A stretch of 64,000 nt of DNA from Parietaria judaica (Eukaryota; Streptophyta; Magnoliopsida; Rosales; Urticaceae): assembly GCA_954871525.1 (NCBI GenBank), contig OX940863.1, positions 5,494,001 through 5,558,000 on the forward strand, in the 5' to 3' direction. Positions 12,261-21,279 of this stretch are shown in pieces (the first letter of the stretch is position 1; every line of letters starts with the position of its first letter). Under the pieces are notes generated by a model. It was not told the DNA's origin and ran no database searches. It saw only the letters and a list, made by a program, of their open reading frames with translations. A program made the position numbers and the translations under genes.

Positions 12261-13048
12261 TGTTAAGGTCGGATTTGGTCAAATTCATCCTCAACATAAC
12301 TCGTGTCGTTTTGTCCCATAAACGACATAAGAGAGGGCGAGGAAGTTCATTGCCCGAGGGTCAAACGAGGTACATCCTTCATGCTAGTCAGACCTCCTCG
12401 GAGATAATCATCCTCGAGGAGGATTATCTCCGAGGAGGTCTGACTAGCATGAAGGCAGACTGCGATGAAATGTCCCATCACGCTCGACGAGGAACTTCGT
12501 CATGATGAATTGTGCAGAGCCGAATGACTATTGATGGGATGCGCATTTAATGAAGCCCACCTACCCACTCGATGAGAGGGATCGGCGACGAGGCTTGCAG
12601 GGCCGAATGACGGCTGACGGGATGCGCATTTAATGAAGCTCACCTACCCATAATGACAGTCGGCTCGGAAGTGACATAAAGCACGGATTAACCATGCTTC
12701 CCTCAAATCACTCTAGGAAGCGAATGATTAAAAAGAGAAAAGGGGGGGAAAGATGCGGGGGGACAAAATGTAAACTCTATAAAAGGCAAGTAAAGCCTCG
12801 TTTCTAAGGGTTCGGAAAAATAGGGAAGAAAACCCGAGAAAAAGAGAGAATATCCTGTAATAAAAAGGCTGAAGAAAGAGAGAAAGGGATTGTTCTTGAT
12901 CCTTCAACTGTCCAGCTATTCAACGAAAGGAAACCGAGCTCATATCGGAAATTTAATAAATCAAAGATATTCACTGATCATTGTTGTTAACTTGTTATTT
13001 GTGATTATTTTTGTGACTGGAAAAGGGCGGTGAAAATCGCCCTCTACA
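12261..13048 (+). repeat. 5' LTR of the gypsy element
   Basis: 788 bp, TG...CA ends. A TATA box (ctataaaagg) lies at about 12777. It differs from the 3' LTR (757 bp) mainly by a 36-bp insertion near 12375-12411, an inverted copy of the adjacent LTR sequence. Confidence 0.92.
12376..12455. repeat. 80-nt near-perfect palindrome in the 5' LTR
   Basis: Arms of 34 nt (12376-12409 and 12422-12455) are exact reverse complements. The 12-nt centre contains the palindrome tcctcgagga. The 3' LTR has only the right arm, so the left arm was added in this LTR after insertion. Confidence 0.93.
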
Positions 13049-13050
13049 GT

Positions 13051-13068
13051 TTGGCACCCACCTAGGGG
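13051..13068 (+). other. Putative primer binding site of the gypsy element
   Basis: ttggcacccacctagggg begins 2 nt after the 5' LTR, the usual place for a tRNA primer site. The tRNA was not identified. Confidence 0.55.
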
Positions 13069-13113
13069 CTTTGTTTTCTTTCTAACTCACAGCCAGGAAT
13101 TTGAAGGAGTGAG

Positions 13114-14295
13114 ATGTCATCGAGTGACACCATCGTGAACATCGAAGGGGACGAGGTCCTAACTATGGAGAGACTCCAGCAGCAGTTGGCCGAAGCCACT
13201 GCAAAAACGACTGAAGCAACGAGGATGGCTGAGGAGGCGGCCAAGAGAGCGGAAGAACAGGAGGAGAGGAACGGGCAGCTCACCGCTCTCCTGGATCGCG
13301 CGATGGCGAGTCAAATAAGGGACGGCCCGGAGAGCACAATCGCGGGATCTTCGGCTCGAGGAGAATGGAGAGTCATAGCCGAAATAGGGCAAGGGATTTT
13401 GACGCCGCAAGCGCCACCAATCAACCGGGATCTTTTCAACGCCGCCGGCGTGACACCGGTAACCACGACGAACCCGCAAGGAGGCTTGACAACCACCATA
13501 GCGGAGACAATCCAATAGGAGGTCCGGAGAGCAATGAGGGAAGTTTCTTCGAGCATGGAAGCAAAAATGGGACACGTGGCCTCGCAGGTGCACAGGGCGA
13601 CGAGTGCAGCACCTGAGATCGATAGATTGGTCAGGGAAGCTAGAATCACTCCTTTCTCAGCCAAGATTCGCAGCGTGGAGCTAGGAGAGTTGCCGAAGGT
13701 CAGGCTCTAGCAATATAGAGGGACGTCGGATCCAAACACCCACGTGAAGTCCTTCCGGATTGCGACGGAGCGTATAGGTGGCGAGGAAACAATGCTGGAA
13801 GCTATTCTGTGTCACTTCTTCGTTGAGAGCTTGCAAGGTCCAGCAAGCGATTGGTTCGCAAAGCTACCACTGCAATCCATCAGCGATTATGACGAGCTCG
13901 TCGCGTACTTTTTGCGACACTATTCAATGTACGTGCAGAACGAGGCAACCGTCACAACCTTGTGGAATCTCTCACAAGGACGAGAAGAAACCCTCCAGCA
14001 GTACGTCGGGAGATTCAAGGACATCATGGTCAGAGTCCCGGGGCTCGATGATGTCGTCGCTATCCAGGCACTGAAACATGGACTGTGGTACTTGGCTCCT
14101 TTCCGCGAGGAGCTGATAAAAATGTGCCCGTCGATGATCGAGGATGAACTCCACAGAGCAACGCTCTTCATAGAGATAGAGGAAGAGACGCTGGCCCAGA
14201 AGAAGATTCACGAAGGTGGAGGCAAGGGGAAGCAGCACGGAAAAAGGGAGAGCGGGGACGGAAGAGACTCCCCGCCGTCTAAAGCGGGAAGATGA
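13114..14295 (+). pseudogene. Gag, matrix/capsid part, with in-frame stops
   Basis: One frame from ATG 13114 (MSSSDTIVNIEG) to the stop at 14293. It is interrupted by TAG at 13516-13518 and 13708-13710. The N-terminus has an Ala/Glu-rich coiled coil (QQLAEATAKTTEATRMAEEA). The C-terminal half matches the plant gypsy capsid pattern (SDWFAKLPLQSISDYDELVAYFL, SQGREETLQQYVGRFKD). The product would form the virus-like particle in the cytoplasm. Confidence 0.85.
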
Positions 14296-14309
14296 GAAGA
14301 GGATCGAGG

Positions 14310-14927
14310 AAATTCCAATGAGCGACGAGCTCGAGAAGTCCCAAGGCAAGAAGTCTACCAGGTAGATGAGGGTAGGGACCGCGACTACAATCGGGGAATC
14401 AACAGCGAAGAGAATATTCATATGATCGGGTAGGACAAGAGCGAGGAAGTCAGCAGCGAGGAGGATTCTCCAAGGACCGAGGAGGATTCTCCGGGAGCCG
14501 AGGAGGATTCTCAGGAGGCCGAGGAGGCTTTGGGAGGAAGCCTTGGCCAAAAGATACGAGTAAGTTCTGCACTTACTATAACTATAACGGTCATTCCACC
14601 GAGGATTGCGCCATGCTAAAGAAGAAACTTCAAAGGAGGTACGCACGAGGGGAAATCAAAGACCTCACGTACAGCCCTCCTGAGCCATGGAATAACGGTA
14701 ATAGGGCATGGCAAGGCCGGTGGGAAGGCCCGGCACATAATGAAGGAAATGATCAAGGTGGGGCAAAAAGAAATCTCGCGATCGAACCGTCAATGACGAA
14801 GCACGACGAAGGTGAGCGAGCGGTTTCTAGGACGAGAATCGAGCTGATTATGGGCGGATCGCGATTCTGCGAAGATTCGGTCAATAACATTAAAGCCTAC
14901 CAGCAAAGAGGGAAAGAGTACGGCTAG
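14310..14927 (+). pseudogene. Gag C-terminus with zinc-knuckle remnant
   Basis: In another frame than the upstream gag. Contains KFCTYYNYNGHSTEDCAMLK near 14560-14620, the C-x2-C-x4-H-x4-C knuckle region of gypsy gag with the second Cys replaced (CTYYNYNGHSTEDC). Downstream is the IELIMGGSRF segment found before the protease in Tat elements. Preceded by a low-complexity stretch of repeated gaggattctc blocks. Confidence 0.7.
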
Positions 14928-14933
14928 TGAGAT

Positions 14934-15419
14934 GTGACAATGGCCGGCTCAGGTGCAAGGATAGAGTTCGTGGAAAACGAGGACTGCGCTGACATGCACG
15001 ATGATGCTCTGGTCCTCGAACTCAACATCGGTGGTAGCGAAGTTTGCCGCATCCTTGTTGACAATGGGAGTTCGGTCGATGTCATTTTCTACGAGTGCTT
15101 GATGAAGATGGGCATCGAGGGGCTTATGATCGGAGGACGCCCTCGCAAGGTGTCAGGATTTAACGGGGATGTCGCTGTCTCGATGGGGACAGTTCACCTC
15201 CCGGTCTGCGCGAGGAGTGTCAATCGGATGACGGAGTTCATGGTGCTAAATGTCCCGTCGCACTTCAACGTGATCCTAGGGAGACCTTGGATCCACTCCA
15301 TGAGGGCCATCCCATCGATGTATCATCAGTGCATAAAGTTCCCGGGCAAGAGGGAAGGGGAAATTGAGGAGCTCAAGGGAAGCAGACGCCTACCGAACCT
15401 GCTACATGATGCACCATAA
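14934..15419 (+). pseudogene. Retropepsin-like aspartic protease of the gypsy element
   Basis: Contains [12 protein letters not shown] (active-site D-x-G-S type loop, here DNGSS), then [13 protein letters not shown], the ILGRPW motif of plant gypsy proteases. It would cleave the Gag-Pol polyprotein. A TAG-TGA pair separates it from the gag C-terminus in the same frame. Confidence 0.85.
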
Positions 15420-15499
15420 ATCGATGACCAACGAAAAAGGGGTCAAGCGGATAGAAAAAGGGGAGCCGGCCGGTTTATAACAATTAGCTGCACCGGCCC

Positions 15500-16533
15500 C
15501 AAGGACCCCAAGGCGAAAGAAAAAGGGGAGGAAAGGTAGTACCGAGACTGCCAGGATACTTAGTGCGGAAGACATTGAGGCGCAAAGCGCCGAGGAGAGG
15601 AAATGGGGAGCACAGATTGAGGAAGTAGAACGAGTCTGTATCGACGAGTCTGATCCTACCCGGACCGTCGATATAGGCGTAGAGCTCGACTCGGAGATCA
15701 GGGCCCAACTAATCGATTTCCTAAAAAGAAATCGGGGAAGTTTCGCCTGGTCTCATGAAGACATGCCAGGGATCGACCCATCGTTGACAGCTCATCGCCT
15801 TAATACCGATCTGAGACACAAGCCCGTCATGCAGAAGAGGAGAAAGATGGCCCTCGATAGGAATAAGATCATCAACGACGAGGTAGATAAGCTACTCTCG
15901 ATGGGTACCATTCGGGAAGTAAAATACCCCGAGTGGCTAGCTAACACTGTCGTCGTAAAGAAGAAAAACAGCAAGTGGCGAGTATGCGTGGACTTCACCG
16001 ACCTCAATCGAGCCTGCCCAAAGGACAGATTCCCGATGCCGCATATAGATCGCCTCGTCGAGGCTACCCATGGTTACGAGCTGCTTAGCTTTATGGATGC
16101 TTACTCCGGGTACCACCAAATAAGGATGCACCCGGACGACGAAGAGAAGACTGCTTTCATCAGCGAGAGGGGCACGTACTGCTACAAAGTCATACCCTTC
16201 AGGTTGAAAAATGCCGGGGCAACCTACCAAAGGCTGGTAACGAAGATGTTCCACAAGCAGATTGGGAAAAGCATGGAGGTATATATCGACGATGTGGTCG
16301 TCAAGTCCCTGAAGGCGGCGGCGCACATCGAGCACCTGGAGGAATGTTTCGAGACACTGAACCTGCACAAGATGAAGCTGAATCCCACCAAGTGCATATT
16401 CGGTATGTCCTCGGGAAAATTCTTGGGCTATATGGTTACTCGGCGAGGAGTCGAAGCAGATCCCGAGCAGATCGAGGCAATTAAGAGCATGCCCTCGCCG
16501 CCGACAAGACTCTCCACTTCTATGAATTGCTGA
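15500..16533 (+). pseudogene. Reverse transcriptase of the gypsy element
   Basis: The open part runs 15763-16533. RT blocks are seen: EWLANTVVVKKKNSKWRVC, DFTDLNRACPKDRFPMP, FMDAYSGYHQI, and the catalytic YIDD near 16280. Translation breaks off after IEAIKSMPSP at about 16500, where sequence is missing before the RNase H part. It is not functional as it stands. Confidence 0.9.
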
Positions 16534-16552
16534 GGAAGAACAAGAAGTTCGA

Positions 16553-16888
16553 GTGGACCGAGAAGTGCGAGGAGGCTTTCCGGGCGCTAAATCTTATCTA
16601 TTGTCACCGCCCATCATGACAAAACCAAAATCAGGGGAGCCATTGTATTTATACATTGCCGTGTCCGACCACGCGATCAGCCAAGTACTTGTGCGTGAAG
16701 AAGGCGGGGAGCAGAAGCCAGTCTCCTACATCAGCAGAAAGCTCCTCGATGCCGAGACAAGGTACCCACAACCCGAAAAGCTCGCCTTGGCAGTATACGA
16801 TGCATCGGAGAGGTTGAAGCACCACTTCCAAGCCCACACCATCGTCGTCATGACTGACAGACCGATCCGTTCTATCATCCATGGCTAA
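16553..16888 (+). pseudogene. RNase H domain of the gypsy element
   Basis: Contains EPLYLYIAVSDHAISQVLV, PVSYISRKLLDAETRYP and EKLALAVYDASERLKHHF, the Ty3/gypsy RNase H region downstream of RT. Ends with TAA at 16886, where the family continues without a break. Confidence 0.85.
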
Positions 16889-16906
16889 AGCCAGTCAGGA
16901 AGGATC

Positions 16907-17557
16907 ATGAAGTGGTCGATAAAAATGGGGGCATATGACATAGAGTACAAACTTCGGACGAGTCTCAAGTCTCAAGTGTTCACCGACTTCCTCATCGAGC
17001 TACCGAAGGAGCCAGTGGACCTCAGGAACGAGGCTGGCATCTGGAGGTTACAGGTCGACGGGTCGGCAACGGCGCAAGGATCAAGGGTGGGGATCAGAAT
17101 CGTCTCTCCGGTAGGAGACGTAGTGGCGAAAGCTTGTCGCCTCGCTTATCGATCCACCAACAACAAGGCAGAGTATGAAGCACTCATCATCGGGATGCAG
17201 TCGTCCTTAGCAGTCGGAGCCAGGAACTTGCACGCTTTCTCGGATTCTCAGTTGGTGGTAAAACAAGTCAATGGAGAATACGAGAAGAACGACGAACGAA
17301 TGGAGGCCTATGCGGGAATGGTCGAGACTCTCTCAAGAAAGTTCGACTATTTCAGCCTATCACAGGTAACCCGAGGAGACAACACCCACGCCGACGCGCT
17401 AGCAAGCCTGGGTTCGACGACTGAAGTCGGCGAGCTGAGGTCGGTCACAGTGGAGACGGTGGAGAGACCAAGCATCAAAAGAGAAGAAGGCCCCGCACAG
17501 AAAAGAGCTAAAGGAGGCAAAGAGGCCGAGAAAATTATAAAAAAAAGGTACGACTAA
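16907..17557 (+). pseudogene. Second RNase H-like domain (Tat-type)
   Basis: WRLQVDGSATAQGSRVGI, TNNKAEYEALIIGM, FSDSQLVVKQVNGEY and THADALASLGS show a second RNase H fold with its acidic residues. An additional RNase H of this kind marks the plant Tat lineage. The frame runs on into Lys-rich sequence and stops at the minisatellite. Integrase, expected next, is absent. Confidence 0.85.
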
Positions 17558-18720
17558 GGGCGCCGAGTAAGCCCGAGCCGGCGAGAGTGCCGAGCAAAAA
17601 GAAAATATATTTACGGCTAAGGGCGCCGAGTAAGCCAGAGCCGGCGAGAGTGCCGAGCAAAAAGAAAATATATTTACGGCTAAGGGCGCCGAGTAAGCCC
17701 GAGCCGGCGAGAGTGCCGAGCAAAAAGAAAATATATTTACGGCTAAGGGTGCCGAGCAAGCCCAAACCGGCGAGAGTGCCGAGGAAACAAAAAAGGGGGC
17801 GAGAGTGCCTATGGGGTCCTAGAAACTAATCGGCTCGTACCCGATGAAACCCAGCGACACCCACAAGTATTAACTACGGCGAGAGTGCCGAGTAAAGAGG
17901 TACGGCGAGAGTGCCGAGAAAAAGAGGTACGGCGAGAGTGCCGAGAAAAAGAGGTACGGCTAAGGGCGCCGAGTAAGCCCGAGCCGGCGAGAGTGCCGAG
18001 CAAAAAAAAAATATATTTACGACTAAGGGCGCCGAGTAAGCCCGAGCCGGCGAGAGTGCCGAGCAAAAAGAAAATATATTTACGGCTAAGGGCGCCGAGT
18101 AAGCCCGAGCCGGCGAGAGTGCCGAGCAAAAAGAAAATATATTTACGGCTAAGGGCGCCGAGTAAGCCCGAGCCGGCGAGAGTGCCGAGCAAAAAGAAAA
18201 TATATTTACGGCTAAGAGCGCCGAGTAAGCCCGAGCCGGCGAGAGTGCCGAGCAAAAAGAAAATAAATTTACGGCTAAGGGCGCCGAGCAAGCCCAAACC
18301 GGCGAGAGTGCCGAGGAAACAAAAAAGGGGGCGAGAGTGCCTATGGGGTCATGGAAACTAATCGGCTCGTACCCGATGAAACCCAGCGACACCCACAAGT
18401 ATTAACTACGGCGAGAGTGCCGAGTAAAGAGGTACGGCGAGAGTGCCGAGAAAAATAGGTACGGCGAGAGTGCCGAAAAAAAGAGGTACGGCTAAGGGCG
18501 CTGAGTAAGCCCGAGCCGGCGAGAGTGCCGAGCAAAAATGAAACATACGGCTAGGGCGCTGAGCAAGCCCATACCGGCTAGAGGGCCGAGAAAATTAAAA
18601 ATATTTACGGCTAGGGCGCCGAGCAAGCCCATACCGGCGAGAGTGCCGAGAAAACTAAGAATATATATATATATATATAAAGGCGAGAGTGCCTAAGAGA
18701 AACTGCCCGGCAAGAGTGCC
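17545..18720. repeat. 63-bp minisatellite with higher-order structure in the gypsy 3' region
   Basis: Units of 63 bp (cggctaagggcgccgagtaa ... cggcgagagtgccgagcaaa ... aatatattta) recur, for example ggctaagg at 17615, 17678 and 17741. A longer block (ctcggctcgtacccgatg type spacer plus short cggcgagagtgcc units) appears twice, at about 17766-17960 and 18300-18490, giving a second level of periodicity near 534 bp. Degenerate copies continue to about 18720. Since 63 is a multiple of 3, several frames on both strands stay open by chance. Confidence 0.93.
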
Positions 18721-18857
18721 GAACGGAAAGAAAAAGAAGAGAAAAGTGTACGGCTAGAATGCCCAAAGCGAGCCCGCCGTCGCGAGGAGCATGTAGCCAG
18801 CTGGAAGAAGTTTACTGCTGTACTCGTTTTTCATTTTACCAAGTGTACACACTTGAT

Positions 18858-18873
18858 AAAATGGGGGACTAAC
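18858..18873 (+). other. Polypurine tract region of the gypsy element
   Basis: aaaatgggggactaac directly precedes the 3' LTR at 18874. The purine-rich part would prime plus-strand synthesis. Confidence 0.6.
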
Positions 18874-19630
18874 TGTTAAGATCGGATTTGGTCAAATCCA
18901 TCCTCAACACAACTCGTGTCGTTTTGTCCCATAAACGACATAAGAGAGGGCGAGGAAGTTCATTTTCCGAGGGTCAAACGAGGTACATCCTCGAGGAGGA
19001 TTATCTCCGAGGAGGTCTGACTAGCATGAAGGCAGACTGCGATGAAATGTCCCATCACGCTCGACGAGGAACTTCGTCATGATGAATTGTGCAGAGCCGA
19101 ATGACTATTGACGGGATGCGCATTTAATGAAGCCCACCTACCCACTCGATGAGAGGGATCGGCGACGAGGCTTGCAGGGCCGAATGACGGCTGACGGGAT
19201 GCGCATTTAATGAAGCTCACCTACCCATAATGACAGTCGGCTCGGAAGTGACATAAAGCACGGATTAACCAGGCTTCCCTCAAATCACTCTGGGAAGCGA
19301 ATGATTAAAAAGAGAAAAGGGGGGGGGGGGGAAAGATGCGGGGGACATAATGTAAACTCTATAAAAGGCAAGTAAAGCCTCGTTTCTAAGGGTTTGGAAA
19401 AATAGGGAAGAAAACCCGAGAAAAAGAGAGAATATCCTGTAATAAAAAGGCTGAAGAAAGAGAGAAAGGGATTGTTCTTGATCCTTCAACTGTCCAGCTA
19501 TTCAACGAAAGGAAACCGAGCTCATATCGGAAATATAATAAATCAAAGATATTTACTGATCATTGTTGTTAACTTGTTATTTGTGATTATTTTTGTGACT
19601 GGAAAAGGGCGGTGAAAATCGCCCTCTACA
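18874..19630 (+). repeat. 3' LTR of the gypsy element
   Basis: 757 bp, TGTTAAGATC...CTCTACA. TATA box (ctataaaagg) at about 19359. Lacks the 36-bp inverted insertion of the 5' LTR and has a longer poly-G run (19318-19331). Confidence 0.92.
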
Positions 19631-19633
19631 CAC

Positions 19634-20453
19634 CATGGTTTTAAATATCGATATCGATATCGTTTCGCACTATCCATTTTACGGATATATCGCTTGCCGA
19701 CGGGCATGCCGATGGATAAATCCGAAGAAAAAGATATATCGCTTGCCGATAATATCGCATTATTTCACGGATATATCGCTTGCCGATCGAAATATCGACG
19801 GATATTTCGGAAAATATTATAAGTATTTCAATCATATATTTATATATATGATAGATAGTTTTAAATTACCTATTTAATAAATAAAACACATTCACAAATC
19901 ATAATATTATGAAAACACATAATATTACACAAAGTCACAAACATAGAATATAACATAATGTCAAGTGTCAACATAACATAGAACAATAAAATAGGCATCA
20001 TAAAGTCTTAAAGTACGAAATACAAACATAACTACAAACATAGAGTACGAACTAGAAATATGAACATAATAGTCCGAAACCGTAACAAATGATAATCATC
20101 AAGTTTAACATACAAGTTGAAAATTTAACAAACCCTAAACATAAAACGTAAATCTCGAACATACCTTGCGATTTTCCCCTAAAAATATTTCACAAACCCT
20201 AAAAATACTAATTTCCCCCAAATCAGCAAGCAAATTAGGAAAGGGTTCTGAAACTAGGTTTTTTTGGAAAATCGAGCACTTTATCCACGTTTTTAGGCTT
20301 AAAACCGAAAAAGATATTTTTACTGAAAATCGAAGGACATATCGAGATAAATCCGAAAGCGACAGCGATTTATTTGGAATATCGTACCGCATATCTCATT
20401 TTAGAGGCATGTCGTGGATATATCGACGATATGCCGCGATATTTAAAACCATG
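19634..20453. mobile_element. hAT-like MITE inserted at the gypsy LTR border
   Basis: 820 bp with perfect 17-bp terminal inverted repeats starting catggttttaaatatcg. An exact 8-bp target duplication, ctacacac, lies at 19626-19633 and 20454-20461; 8 bp is the hAT signature. No transposase frame is present. The interior near both ends is rich in gatatatcg and cgcttgccga blocks. A shorter relative sits at 42277-42849. The insertion point is 3 bp past the gypsy 3' LTR. Confidence 0.88.
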
Positions 20454-20461
20454 CTACACAC

Positions 20462-21279
20462 ATTTTGAGCATTTCATGAGATTTTCTTAAACTTTATTCA
20501 CAGCTTTAAGCCATCACGAGAGGCAACTGACAGTATATGCTTTCACATGTTTAATTTCTAAACATACAAAAGGAATTCTAGGAGTTTCTCGTCATCTGTT
20601 TGACGGAAACTTACCTAGATTAAACGCATGAACAGAAAATTCCGTTTTACACGATCACAAACAATACCTTTGTTTCCGGTAACGCTGTTTCGCCTTACCG
20701 GAATCTTGATCTAGTCTCTAGCTCAAACCCGTAGAATCCAAGCCTCCATTTGCATCTGATTGTAATCGTATTCAATAATATATATATATATATATATTTC
20801 TCCCTATGCAATTGTTCTTGAGAGAAATTGAATTTGATGCCCGTATCCTAGAATTCGTGGGCGAATAAACAAGTGTTCGGAAGAGTTTCGATATGTGAAT
20901 CAACAACCGAGTTTGTTCCTGTTTCTCCGCTCCATCATTTATCTTTATTGTCTCATGGACTTCAAGACCAACATGAAAAATAAACACAAGCATATTATTG
21001 CACACAAAATCAAACCATTTTATTATACATCCATAAACCACACACTGATGTAGTAAACATAAGCACGACAGTCGATTGACTTCGTGTAATACAGACAAGA
21101 AACGTTCATAACTCAAATCCCAAACCACACACCACACTCTCTCCAAGACAAGGTACTTCACACAAATATTTTACAGGCAATCTACTTATTCCACACAACA
21201 CACTTTTTTTTTTCTTTTTTTGGCGGAGGAAAATCCCACACAACACTTGAAATAGATTTTCCCAGAAGGATCAGGTTCT
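20462..21279. other. Gene-free DNA downstream of the NLR
   Basis: Contains a (TA)n tract at about 20777-20798 and otherwise unstructured sequence. The part next to 21280 is probably the 3' UTR of the minus-strand NLR. No domain is recognisable in the chance frames here. Confidence 0.5.

Larger units (their letters stand above)
12261..19630 (+). mobile_element. Ty3/gypsy LTR retrotransposon, Tat-like, lacking integrase
   Basis: LTRs at 12261-13048 and 18874-19630 begin TGTTAAG and end TCTACA. The interior holds gag, aspartic protease, RT, RNase H and a second RNase H-like domain, in the order of plant Tat-lineage elements. No integrase (HHCC or DDE signature) is present. A 63-bp minisatellite fills 17545-18720. 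The target duplication is CACAT: 12256-12260 on the left; on the right it is split by a MITE (CAC then AT at 20459-20463). All ORFs carry stops or frameshifts, so it is a dead copy. Confidence 0.93.

Noticed and set aside
13972..14646. 224-residue minus-strand frame across gypsy gag
   Set aside because: Antisense of gag with low-complexity L/R/S runs from the repeated gaggattctc blocks. No motif.
17587..18398. Open frames of 80-174 residues on both strands over the 63-bp minisatellite
   Set aside because: Frame-neutral repeat length keeps several frames open. The translations are simple copies of the repeat with no domain.
17545..18720. CRISPR-like array
   Set aside because: Units are contiguous without unique spacers and lie inside a plant retrotransposon. 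It is a minisatellite.
20772..21161. 129-residue minus-strand frame downstream of the NLR
   Set aside because: No recognisable domain. Contains a translated (TA)n tract; fits a 3' UTR or chance frame.
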